Positions 22,723 to 33,179 of a DNA stretch of 64,000 nt are shown here, one piece after another. Position 1 is the stretch's first letter; each line of letters starts with the position of its first letter. The notes under the pieces were generated by a model. That model was given only the letters and a program-made list of their open reading frames with translations. It was not told where the DNA came from and did not search any database. Source of the DNA: Geosiphon pyriformis (taxonomy: Eukaryota > Glomeromycota > Glomeromycetes > Archaeosporales > Geosiphonaceae); assembly GCA_016748015.1 (NCBI GenBank), contig JAAOMT010000283.1, positions 449,322 through 513,321 of the forward strand, given 5' to 3'. The translations under genes were made by a program, and so were the position numbers.

Positions 22723-24160
22723 ACTTTGGTTTTGGTTGTTTGATGATGAGTAGTTGTTTTGGTTTTATCATTGTGATGGCTAATATCTTTGTAATTGTTG
22801 CTGTTATTGTTGGTTGGTGAAATAATTTTCAACCTTTTTTGTAAGTTGGTTAATTTTCTTTTTAATTACTGAGCTGGTTTTTCTAATAGCAAGATTCACA
22901 AGTTTGGTATGGTTTGCTTCTTCCATTGCTATTTTATAGTTCTTTACTTGTCTAATTGCTATTGCTAAGTCTTCTGAGACATGTGGGTGAACTTTCTTAA
23001 TTAATTTGTCTTTTAATTCTGCTATAAATTGATCCAAAATCTGGGCATTAGAATAGTATTTATTGGTTTCCAATTGTCAAATTTGTTGAATCTTCTAAGA
23101 TAGGTCATAACAGTTTTAGATGTTTCTTGTTTAATATTGCAAAAGCAATTGTGAAGAGTAATAGATGTGTTGTTATTAGTAAATTGTTATAAGAAAACAT
23201 CTTTGAATGCTTGCCAGTTTTCAAATAGTTCTTTTAAGTTTTCAAACTATTTTCCTGCAGTTCTTTGGAAAAAGTATGAAATTGCTTTGAGCATTTTTGC
23301 TACATTCTATTCATTTACATTTTCTGTTTTTTGAACTTTGTTCAGCCATTCTTGAGAGCTGATATTATTATCTTTATTAGTAAATTCTGGAATTTTTGCA
23401 ATATAAGCAGTTGCCATTTTTTCTTCATTTTCTGTAGTTTCTTCTTGTTTTAATTCAGTTTTTTTACTTCTCAAGTTCTTTGAAAGATTACTTTCATTTT
23501 TTTGTAAGTAATCAATAATATTGGTGCTGATTGATATTGGTTTCTGCTGTTGAGTAGGACTTTTAGATAACTGAAAATCTTCTGATTTTGTGAAGTAAAT
23601 AAGTAGTAAATTTGGTGTTTGTGATTGAGTAAATAAAATTGGAAATAGTGTAATAGAAAGTGGTAATTTGACACTGGTTCTTTGTTTAGGTATTTGTAAG
23701 TGTTTGGCAGTTGTCTTTGGTGGTATTGAGGTATTTGGAATGGTTTTTGAGTATTGTTTTACTTTGTGTTTGCCTTTGTTGCTTGTTTTTGTTTCTGATT
23801 TAAAGTCAAAGGAGTATTTGGATTGTACTGGATATTTTTCTTTACAATACTGAATAATGCTAAAGTTAAGTTTTTGGAAGTAGGTGGCAAGTGTTTCACT
23901 GTTAAGGTCTTCAGTTCCCAATTGTAAATAGTGCAATAAATTATTGTAGAGATTGCTTCTAACTTCTGAAATGTTGTAGTTTCCTAAAAGATAATTGTTG
24001 ATGTGGTTTTTAATGTATTAGTATACTGATTTCTTGACAACTTCAATTTCATCTGGAATGTTGAATCTTTGCTTGCAGTGGGTGTAAATTGACTGATAAT
24101 ACTCTAGAGTTGTTGTGTCTAGTGTGGTCACCACTTTGAAATTGTTATTGCTGTGTTATT
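22723..24160 (-). pseudogene. B1 gag
   Basis: Structural protein of the particle. The open segment 23307-23936 (209 codons) starts HYLQLGTEDLNSETLATYF and contains a Lys/Thr-rich middle and EFTNKDNNISSQEWLNKV. The gag core continues through stops, and 22804-23073 (in another frame) holds QILDQFIAELKDKLIKKVHP, a capsid-like C-terminal helix pair. A Gln-rich stretch lies between the knuckle and the protease. Frame changes and stops show that the protein is no longer made whole. Confidence 0.78.
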
Positions 24161-24163
24161 TCT

Positions 24164-24179
24164 GTAGGAGAGCACCAAA
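24164..24179 (-). promoter_or_regulatory. B1 primer-binding site
   Basis: In element orientation TTTGGTGCTCTCCTAC follows the 5' LTR end directly. The same position after C LTRs has TTTGGTGCTCCCTG or TTTGGTGCTTCCTG. TGG at the third base would also fit a tRNA primer ending in CCA. Confidence 0.65.
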
Positions 24180-25149
24180 TGTTATCAGAGGTTTTTGGTC
24201 TCTTTTTTTGAATGTTGTTAATGTCTGTTTGTTGTAAATTCACGTTTTTTAGAAGTAGTTGAACCTCCAATAACTGAATTTATCTTCAAATTATCTCTTA
24301 TAATTTGAACTGCTGGACTTATAAGTGGAGTGGCCAATTCTATGCCAGTTACATTATGTAGTTACATTGTAGTAAATGTCAACTCTTTCCCAGAAATTAC
24401 TTATCTGGAAGCTCATTAAAAATGTGTAGTTACTTTGTTGTGAAAGTCAACTCTTCTACAGGAATCTCATTTGTAGGCTACCCTAATGATTATGATAAGA
24501 AAAGAAAAGAAAAAGAAAAGAAATGTGAAAGAAATAGAATTTTGTCAAGAAAAACGTTTTCTATCCAGGTCTGAAGTCACTAACAGTTTATTGAAATTGG
24601 TAGCTAATCAATTTCAAAATGTTAGTTGTGTTGAGAGAATTTCAAGTGCAATAATCAAAGGATTTGGGTTTCGAATATTTAATTTTTATTTGAAATATGT
24701 AAAAAGTGATTTGTTTTAATTAAGATATCTAAAGTAGAATACTATGATAAAATACTATAAGAAGATACATTTTCTTGAAGAGAGAAGCTTTTCTTTTATA
24801 CAACTTGTTGTAGTACTAGTCTTTGAACTTGCACTTTTCTCTTTGCTACAATTTGGGTAAACTAAAGATACATTTCAGCAAACTACAAGTTATTTCACTG
24901 AACTATTGATTATTTCGGCGAATTTTCATTAATTTCGGCGAATTTTGACTATGTTAAATGGTTCAGAGTATTGTGTAATTGATCATCTTAATTTTTATAG
25001 TACAAATCGGATTATTGATTGAGTAATGATATTTAATAATTTGATTAACTAGTAAGTAATAATCGAAATAATAATAATATATGCTAATTAATAATAGAAT
25101 TATAGAGGTAATTTCATGCTAATTAATAGCTAAAATTCTACTGGTAACA
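24180..25149 (-). repeat. B1 5' LTR
   Basis: On the plus strand it runs TGTTATCAGAGG to ACTGGTAACA, 970 bp. In element orientation it has TATAAAAG (plus strand 24793-24800). The palindromic TTCGGCGAA units are at about 24915-24945. Confidence 0.93.
24793..24800 (-). promoter_or_regulatory. TATA-like element in B1 5' LTR
   Basis: TATAAAAG in element orientation, about 350 bp from the LTR start. The same site is present in the 3' LTR and in B2. It is the most TATA-like word in the LTR. Confidence 0.45.
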
Positions 25150-25153
25150 ATAC
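25150..25153 (+). repeat. Target-site duplication of B1, right copy
   Basis: ATAC matches 15375-15378. B0 sequence resumes from here in register with the B1 internal region. Confidence 0.85.
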
Positions 25154-26230
25154 TTACTATTACTATAAAACTTGTCATTAAAAACAATTCAGATATTCCA
25201 AACAAAATGGAAAATAAGATAATATTTTTTGTCTTATATGCGAAAAAATGCTACCAAAATAATACAACTGAATTAATATAAAAAAAAAAAAACATCTATG
25301 ATTAAACCTGTTAATATGCATTCTTAATTGCTAAAAAAGTAAAAAAAAAACTTCATTCAACACCACTTACAACAGTGCTTTTAACAAACTTTATTATTAT
25401 TTACATAATACTAAAATAATCTATAAACTAACTATAGTTCTAATTAATAAAAAAATCTAAAAAGATATCTGCCAAATAAAAAAAGCTGAATATATTGAAT
25501 ACACTTTCAAAATTGCTAGATATAACTACAAAGATAAAGTTAAAACTTATCACCAAATTGCAAGTTATATTTACTCAATCCAAAAAGCTTAAATTTAACA
25601 ATTAGAGTAAATAAACATTCAATTATATGAAAAATGCATTATGTCTTGTAATAACAAATGGTGTTCAAAATACTATGTCCTTAGTATTTTATTGTTCAAC
25701 AAAAATAACCAAAAGAAAATTGAATTTGGAAAACTCAAACCAAAGAAAAAACTGCCAATTATATTAATTTACCTGCTTAAGAATTAACTAGTCTTATAAC
25801 TTAAATACTTTAACAATAATAGTCAAGATATCAAGTCTAAAATGCTTATAAAATTGATACAAAATATAATCTATAATATTCTGACAAAAACGCTTTGGTT
25901 TTTTAATTCAAATTTCTAACAAAAATTAATCTAAAAATTGCTCTTGAAATTCTACCAAAAGCAATAGTTCAAATTGTTTTCTAATCATTATTGGTAAGCA
26001 AAAAAATCAATGTTAGAGAAAAAGTTATAAATACAGGATATATACAGAAGATATTACAATTATGTTATAAAACAAAACTAATAATTCATTCAAAATTAAG
26101 CATGCTGAAAAAATTGCCCAAGCAATTTATTTATTCTTAATTAACATTTCAGGTTTACAATCAATTAATTAAAAAAAACAATTAGACAAAAATATTTAAA
26201 GGAATTCAGAATTTTGGTTTAATAGAATGA
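25154..26230 (+). pseudogene. B0 zinc module and dUTPase remnant
   Basis: It is collinear with B1 20.4-21.5 kb. dUTPase motif 1 reads KYNL (Asp to Asn) near 25865. Motif 2 is degraded near 25975. Motif 3 reads VINTGY, with AAT at 26030-26032 where the catalytic Asp codon belongs. KIAQAIY (motif 4) is near 26110. Motif 5 is only partly readable near 26195-26215. Many stops; inactive. Confidence 0.75.
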
Positions 26231-26910
26231 TTTACAGTTCTAGTAAATATAGCTTTTAATACACAGAATAAATTTCATTAGATTCTTTGACTTCTACAAC
26301 CAATTACTATTTCATTTTTTGGAAAACATTATAAAATTTACATCTGCTCAAAATTAACTACCACTTACCAAATTTTTGAATCTAATAAACAAATTTGTCT
26401 GAAATATAAAATCTTAATTTTAAATATTTATATTCCAAAAAAAATAAAAAAATTTCAAGTTACTTTTTACAATCCTAATAGCCATTCCATTGTTTTATTA
26501 AATAAATTATAAATTATAATTATACATAACAATATTTTCTAGGACAAAACCTTTTAGATTGTTTCTAATTTTATTGAAATTATAAGATACACTCTTTTTT
26601 CAAATTCAAATATTCTTTCTATTATTAAAAATTATCATTTTATTGAAGAAAAACCTTTTTAAATTAACATAAATCTTTTGAAATTTTAACAGCAAAAACA
26701 GTCAAAACAACTAATTGCCAAACATGGCAACATATTTGTAAAAAATAAAAACAATCTTAAAAAAACAATATTATTTAACATTAAATCTATACAGAAGATG
26801 TTCTACCAAAATACCAACAAGCATACAAAATCCCACCAACCAGCCACCAGTTTATTAGAAAAGAAGTCTAATGAATGCTTATTAATAAATTTATTCAAGA
26901 ACAAACCACA
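26231..26910 (+). pseudogene. B0 linker and RT N-terminus, truncated
   Basis: It matches the B1 linker and the RT entry motif. The open segment starting at 26798 reads like the B1 KQQQAYQVSPASHQFI stretch, up to LLINKFIQ near 26905. The palm domain is gone. Confidence 0.7.
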
Positions 26911-27523
26911 AGTCACCACTTTTATAAAAGAAACAAATAATAATTGGCATATTTTATACTTGTCAGGACCAAAAAAAAACTATTCTACTATTAAGATCTA
27001 GCATTCACTCAAAAAAACCAAAAGCAATATTTAAAACAACTAAACACTAGAATTTATAAACATTGTCTAATTTCCAATGACTTCAAATATTGTGATAATT
27101 GTAATCTTATTTACAATCTACTACTGTGCATAATTTATTTAATCCTTAAAGAAGAAAAACCAATCAGCAAATGTGCATCAGAATCAGAATTAAAATTCAA
27201 TTATAATTCAGACTCTGATAATAATGACAACAATAATTCCAATACTGTTTACTATGGTAACAATAATAATAATAATTCAAATTCCAATTACAATTTTAAA
27301 AAATATATCACATTTTTAAATCTTTCAAAGGAACAGAAACTTAAATGGTTTAGTAATAATAATAAGAGTATTATGCCAAAATGTATATATAATATTGATA
27401 CAGAATTTGATTTCAAATATCCAGAAAAAATTGTCATTAGATTGGAATTTTATTTACATATTAGTATAGATTTAAGAAATTTAAGAGATTTCAACAGAGC
27501 TCAAGATTAAAAAAAGAGAATAA
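26911..27523 (+). pseudogene. Family C remnant: zinc motif and dUTPase start joined to element 3' end
   Basis: From about 27003 it follows C1 55.53-56.0 kb: an LTRKEQEQW-like segment, the zinc motif YCDNCNLIYN, EEKPISKCASESE, an Asn/Ser-rich stretch, then dUTPase motif 1 as EFDFKYP. It then jumps to the end of ORF3, giving CAACAGAGCTCAAG and a purine tract before the LTR at 27524. Most of dUTPase, RT, RNase H and integrase are deleted, as in the non-autonomous element at 48.8-51.9 kb. Confidence 0.72.
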
Positions 27524-28386
27524 TATTACTTATAAAAAATTAGAAATTATATTAATAGATAAAATAACCAATTAGAAATAGACATAGTAAAAAGAAGAAT
27601 TCCAGAATTTTTTTAGAGAATTATAAAATTGCAGAATTTTAGGATTTTTTTCAAAAAATTACAGGATTTCAGAATTTTAGATTTCTTTCAAGGAATTACA
27701 GGATTTTAAAAAATCTTGTATAATATAAATTATATATATATAATAAAAATGTTAAAAGCAGAAAAAATAATTTCAGAAAAATTTAATAAAATAAATAAAA
27801 TTTATTAGAGTTTAAAATAACAATATTTTTTCTTTTAAAAAATAGTTTTCTATAATTTGAAATAAAATTATTTACATATCAATAAAATTATTTATTATTA
27901 TCTAAAGCTATGTTATTATTACTTGATTAAAAAAATATTAATTCATTCTATTCTATCAATATTCTATGTTAATAGAATTTAATACTGAACCAATAGCTTT
28001 TGATTACAGCTATTAATAAAATACTAATTTTTTATTTTTTTATTTTATTTTTATTTTATTTTGTTTCTTTGTTGTTTACTAATTAATTAAAAAGATTAAA
28101 TATTAAGTATTTAACATCAAAGATAATCTGGTAAAAGACCTGGAAACAAAAATAAAAATTTAAGGATAACTTATCAGAAAGACACAACTGCTAAAATAAA
28201 CCAACCACTATACTAAAAAAAAATTTGCAAAAAAAATCATCAATTAAATCTCTGTTCATTATATAAAGAACTTAATCAAAACCTACAGACTTTAAAACCT
28301 TCAGAAATTACCAATATTTCCAGCTATTAAGCACCAAATTATAAATTTGTTATTTGTTCTAATACCCCAAAAAATTATCTATAATA
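27524..28386 (+). repeat. Family C LTR (decayed)
   Basis: It starts TATTACTTATAAAAAATT (canonical TGTTACTCATAAAATATAG) and ends AATTATCTATAATA. It keeps the GAATTCC/GGATTTC-type array at about 27595-27720, TATATATA near 27733, the CTGGTAAAAGACC and AACTTATCAG pair near 28127-28175, and AAGCACCAAA near 28329. It serves as the 3' LTR of the preceding remnant. Confidence 0.85.
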
Positions 28387-28394
28387 GTGTTTTA

Positions 28395-29180
28395 TAATAT
28401 TTTGTTTTAGTGTTTTGTATGCTAGTAATATTAATAGAATAAAGATATCTTATTCCTGTTCAAAATTGGTTGAAACTTTGGCTAATAATTTACACAATGT
28501 TTAGTTAAAACATTCTACTAATTTATTTGTTTGGAGGTAATAAAGTGATAATAAAAGTCTTTTAACATTGAATCATTTACAAATTTTTTGTATCAAGTTG
28601 CTTATAAAGTATGTTTTTTGATTGGATAAAAGTTTAATTGAATATTTATGTTTACAAATAATATCCTTATAGATAAAATTTGCTACTAATTTTGTGTCTG
28701 CTTTTTAGATGGCTTTAATTTCGGGCCATTTGATAAGATAATCTACTACAACTGCAATATAATAGTTTTTTTTGGATTGTAATAGATAGTGGTTTAACTA
28801 AATTGATTTTTACTATGTTGGATTTAAAAATTTAATAAAGCAAGTTTTTTTTCTTTTTTAATAACTATTTTATAATTCTATATATTGTCAAATGTTTTGG
28901 TACATGTATAACCAAAAATAATATTCAAGTATTTTTTGGATTGTACTATCTCTTTCTAAGTATGCTAATAAAAAATCTGTGTACATATTATATAAGATGG
29001 TTTTTTTTTCATTTTGTTGAACTAATTTAAGTAGATTTGTTGGGTTTTTGCAATTTTGGTAATAGATTTTGTTGTGATAAATAAAGTATTACTTTGTTTG
29101 GTTTTGTAATCAGTATTTTTCAACTGGAAACCAATTTTCTAGTATGTTGAGAGTCTTCAAATAGTTTTTAATATTGTTGT
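28395..29180 (-). pseudogene. B2 integrase remnant
   Basis: Readable words in order from 29180 down: NMYTD near 28985 (Tyr in place of the usual first zinc-binding His), NKIYYQNC, a degraded catalytic core, and TNKLVECFN near 28500-28525, with the catalytic Glu kept. Stops are frequent. Confidence 0.72.
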
Positions 29181-30460
29181 AGTTTTTGGAATTTATTGTT
29201 TTGTTACTAATTTTTTTGTTGAATTATTAGATTGTTGATATGAATTTTAATCTTGTCTTATTTTAAAAAGGCTATTAATATTTGTGTGTAATTTTTCTGG
29301 TTTGTGGTATACAATATATTTGTAATTGGTTAGAAAATCAGTCCATTATGATTGCTTTGTACTAAGTTTAAAGCTTTATTATTAAGCTATTTGAAGTCAA
29401 TATTATCTGTAATAATATTAAATTGAAATCTATTTTAAAGGTAGCTGCTTCTAATTTAGTTAAATTATATTTGAGTTTTGTTGGCTTGAATGTTCTATTG
29501 GTATATGCAATTACTTACTTATTGTTATTTTTATTTAATTATAATAAGATAGTGCTAAAAATTATATATAAAGCATTAGTAACTAACTAAAATCTTTTAC
29601 TAAAATCAAAATAAACAAAAATTGGAACTATGATTAAATAGTTATTGTTGGGCTTAAGTCTATTAGTATCTAATATTTTTGTTAATTAGATAATTGAGTA
29701 GTTTGGCAATTTCAGAAAATTTTTTGATGAACTTTTGGTAATAGAAAACTAATTCTATAAATTTTTTTACTTCTGTGGTATTTTAAAGAACTTAAAAGTT
29801 TTTAATAATACTAATTGTTTCTAAATTGAGTTAAACTTTATTTTTGTTAACAATATATTCAAAAAAAATCATATTTATTTTTTCAAAGTGACATTTTTCA
29901 ATATTTAATTTCAATTTTGTTTTTTGTAATCATTGAAAAACTTTTTATAGGTAGATTAAATAAGCTTCAAAACTTAAAAAATACATATTAGTGTTGTTAA
30001 GATAAACAATTATTGATTGTTGTAAAAAAATTTTATAAACAACATTTATTAATTGTTAAAATATTGCTAGTGCATTGCAAAATCCAAAAGATATAACATT
30101 AAATTTATAGTTTTTTTTTTGTATAATAAATGCTATTTTAAGATGATCTTTTGAATTTATTTCAATTTATTAATATTTACTTTTTAAGTCTAAAGTTGAA
30201 AAAAACTTGGCTTTTCCTAAAACATCTATTATGTTATCAATTCTTGATAATGGGTAGACATTTTCTATTGTAACACTATTCAGTTAACAATAGTTTATAC
30301 AAAATCTGATTTTTCTATTTTTTTTTTGACAAAAACTATTGGTAAGACCCAAAAATTTTTTGATGGTTGGATAAAACTATTGTTAAGTATTTATTGTACT
30401 TTTTTTAATAAATTGGTAATTGGAAAATAGGACTTAATAGGCTTATTAATATTTTAGTGA
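29181..30460 (-). pseudogene. B2 RT and RNase H remnant
   Basis: Collinear with B1 18.5-19.8 kb. The RT active site reads YLNN (29993-30004), so both catalytic Asp residues are Asn. KFFSTLDLKS is near 30185-30210 and KIRFCINY near 30295-30325. RNase H motifs near 29.5-29.6 kb are degraded. Confidence 0.76.
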
Positions 30461-31015
30461 AACATTTTCTGTGTGAATTTGATGTTATACAATATTAATT
30501 TTTCTAAGATTATTGTTGTTTTTGGTAAATATATTGGCATATTTGGCAATTAACTGTTTTAATTGTTTTTGTTGTTGGAGTTTTAAGAAATTCATGTTGA
30601 TTTAAAAAAGTTTTTTTTCTATAATATGGTAATTTTTGGTACTAGACATAATATTTGGATTTGGAAGTAGTATATATTTTACAATTTTAATAAAATTAGA
30701 AACAGTTTAAAAGGTTTTATTCTAAAAAATATTGTTATGTATGATTTTAATTTCTAATATATTTAATAAAATAATATGGTATTTATTGGGATTGTAGAAA
30801 ATAATCTGGAATTTTTTTATTCCTTTTAAAATATAAATATTTGGAATTAAAATTTTATGCTTTAAACAGATTTGTTTATTTGACTTAAAAATTTGTTAAA
30901 TGATGATAAATTTTAAACAAATATAAATTTTGTGATGTTTTTTAAAAAATAAGATAGTAATTGGTTGTGAAAGTCGAAGAATTTAATGAGATTTATTTTG
31001 TCTTGAGAGCTATAT
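30461..31015 (-). pseudogene. B2 linker between dUTPase and RT
   Basis: This aligns with the B1 linker at 19.9-20.4 kb (for example IPNIYILKGIKKF-like words near 30810-30850 and LKLQQQKQLKQLIAKYANIF near 30540-30590). No intact frame is left. Confidence 0.6.
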
Positions 31016-31640
31016 TTACTGGAACTGTAAATTATTTAGTTGAACCAAAATCTTAGGTTTTTTTTTACTTTTTTTTAATTGTTCTCTTAATATAACTGAT
31101 TTTAAGTTCGAAATATTAATTAAAAGTAAATAAATAACTTGGGCAATTTTTTCAACATGTTTAATTTTGAATAGTTTATTTGTTTTGTTTTGTAACATGA
31201 TTGTAATATCTCTGATATATCTTGTATTTATAACTCCTTCTCTAATATTGATTTTTTTGCTTGCCAATAATAATTAAAAAGCAATTTGAATTATTGTTCT
31301 TAGTGATATTTTGAGAGCAATTTTGAGATTAATCTTTGTTATAAACTTAAATTAAAGAACCAAAATATCTTTGTTTAAATATTATAGATCATATTTAACA
31401 TCAATTTTGTGAGTTTTTTCTGGCTTAATACCTTGTTTATTATTGTCAAAGTATTTGAGTTGTAGAGTTAATTGATTTTTGAACAAATAAATTGGTATGA
31501 TTGGTAGTTTTTTTTTTGAATCAGGTTTTCCAAATTCAATTTCTTCTTGGTTATTTTTGCTAAACAAAAAAATATTAAGAGCATAGCATTCTAAACATTA
31601 TTGGTTGTCACAAGACATAATGTATTCTTTACATAATTGA
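31016..31640 (-). pseudogene. B2 dUTPase remnant
   Basis: Open segments 31016-31267 and 31382-31567 cover the domain. Motif 1 reads VKYDL followed by a stop. The motif 2 Arg-Ser-Ser box is degraded. KKINIREGVINTRYIRDI contains motif 3 with Asn (31226-31228) for the catalytic Asp. EKIAQVIYL is motif 4, and motif 5 is not recognisable. Inactive. Confidence 0.76.
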
Positions 31641-32408
31641 ATGTTTATTTGCTTTAATTATTGAATTTAAGTTTTTTTGGTCAGATATGTATGACTTGTA
31701 ATTTGGTAATATGTTTTTATTTCATCTTCATAGTTAAATTTAGCTAATTTTATGGTGTATTTAATGTACTCTGTTTCTTTTATTTGACAAACATCTTCTT
31801 AGATGGCTTTATTAATTAAGGTTATTATAAGATCATAAATTATTTTGGCATTATGTAAGTAATAATAGAGTTTGTTAAAAATACTGTTATATGCTGCTTT
31901 AAAGAGTGTTTTTTTTCTAACTTTTTCAAAAATTAATAGAGCATATTGACAAGTCTGATCACAAATTTCTTTTGTTATTGTAATATCAATTCAGTTGTAT
32001 TTTTCTAATAGTAATTTTTCACATATAAAACAGAATATGTTGTTTTATTTTCATTTTATTTAAAGTATTCAAATTGTTCTCAATAGTAAGCTTTGTAGTA
32101 ATAACAAATACATGTCTTATATTTTTCTTTTGGGTATATACAAACTCTCATTAACAAAAGCTTTTTGTTGTAATTCTTGTATCTGAATAGAATATATGGT
32201 AGTTGTTTCTGTAGTTCTGGTTTAGAATAATGGACAATATTCTATCTTTTGATTTCTTCAAAAATTTTCTGTTCTGTTTCTTTAGTTTAATTGAATATTA
32301 ATCTAAAAACCATGTAAATTTTAGTAATTAGCATTTTTTTTTCCTTTTTAAATTCAAATACAGGAAAGTATTACAAGTAACAAGTACTTTAATATATTGT
32401 CTTAATAT
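31641..32408 (-). pseudogene. B2 zinc module and protease linker remnant
   Basis: Matches B1 21.06-21.75 kb: AYNSIFNKLYYYLH near 31860-31900, VYVCYYYKAYY in place of the first Cys pair near 32090, and a KKMLITKIYMVFRLIF-like linker near 32300-32340. A2 interrupts it at 32408. Confidence 0.65.
32405..32408 (+). repeat. Target-site duplication of A2, left copy
   Basis: ATAT precedes the A2 LTR and is repeated at 40041-40044. B2 sequence continues on either side. Confidence 0.75.
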
Positions 32409-33139
32409 TGTTATGGTTGAAATTCATATTTTTTATTAGTTATTAGATGTATTAGCCACACTATTTTTAGATAGTGATTATTAATCTGATCAATAATCTG
32501 ATTATTAATCTGATTATTAACTTAATTATTAATTTGATTAATGATCTGATTATTGACTTGATCATTGACTTGATTATTAATCTAGTTGTTAATCTGATCA
32601 TTAACTATTTTTGATAGCTATATAAGTAATGAATCTTTTAGCTATAGAAATGCATGTCAAAAATCAAGGAAATAAAATAAATAAAAAAATAACTTTTATC
32701 TTAATTTTTTTCTTATTGCTAATTTTTTTTTTCTTATCTTCAAGTATCTGAACATTTTGAAATAAAAAATTATTTGTTGGTTATTTTCTACTTTTTTCCT
32801 AAAATATGTAATTGTAGCATTTGAAGATTATTGAATAAAATATGACTAAAAAATACATCTGATATCTAATATTGAATTCTAAGAGTGCTAATGTAAGGCA
32901 TAGAATTATACCAATATGTAATCATTTGTTGACAGTACAAATTATCTCTTTATCTTCAAATTTCTTGGTTATCTTTTGAAAAGTATAGTAACTGAGATAT
33001 TTTATAAAACTGATCTTATACATTGAATCTATACTTATTTAATTTGCTCTTTAAAGTTGAATTCCCTTTGATTTTTTTTATCACCCTACAATCTTGTTTT
33101 TCTTTGCTATCTGTTAGCTTGTTACTCCAACCTGTAACA
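32409..33139 (+). repeat. A2 5' LTR
   Basis: From TGTTATGGTTGAAATTC to CAACCTGTAACA, 731 bp. A long array of ATCTGATTATTGACTTGATC-like units occupies about 32476-32606, and TATATAAG is at 32619-32626. Confidence 0.92.
32619..32626 (+). promoter_or_regulatory. TATA box candidate in A2 5' LTR
   Basis: TATATAAG lies directly downstream of the palindromic array. The same word occurs at the equivalent place in the A1 and A3 LTRs. Confidence 0.5.
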
Positions 33140-33165
33140 TAAAAGTAGTGCTTCCTGTGAGGTTG
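33140..33165 (+). promoter_or_regulatory. A2 putative primer-binding site
   Basis: TAAAAGTAGTGCTTCCTGTG follows the LTR. GTGCTTCCTGT is also found at the same place in the non-autonomous C element (49782 on). Confidence 0.55.
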
Positions 33166-33179
33166 TTAAAATCCACTTT

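Larger units (their letters stand above)
15379..25149 (-). mobile_element. Complete family B Ty3/Gypsy element B1 with dUTPase
   Basis: A 9.77-kb element on the minus strand with two similar LTRs, a 4-bp TSD, a primer-binding site next to the 5' LTR and a purine tract next to the 3' LTR. The internal order is gag, zinc knuckle, retropepsin, zinc module, dUTPase, RT, RNase H, integrase with GPY/F, ORF3. From about 22155 down to 18925 one pol frame is kept with only scattered stops, mostly TAA or TAG at Gln positions. A frameshift follows in RNase H near 18.9 kb. It is inserted in the decayed sister element B0 and is clearly younger. Confidence 0.94.
25150..26910 (+). mobile_element. Family B element B0, 3' internal part
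   Basis: This resumes exactly where 15378 left off: the zinc module, dUTPase, linker and the first part of RT follow the order of B1. Similarity to B stops near 26910, where family C sequence begins, so the rest of B0 pol and its 3' LTR are missing. Confidence 0.82.
28387..32408 (-). mobile_element. Family B element B2, pol part
   Basis: Minus strand, collinear with B1 from integrase (28.4 kb) through RNase H, RT and dUTPase to the start of the protease linker (32.4 kb). It is truncated on the left by the C remnant, so ORF3 and the 3' LTR are lost. It is split by A2 and resumes at 40045. It is far more decayed than B1, rich in TAA and TAG. Confidence 0.86.

Noticed and set aside
22494-22820. 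A 108-codon plus-strand frame with hydrophobic segments
   Set aside because: It is the complement of the Gln/Asn-rich gag region of B1 on the minus strand.
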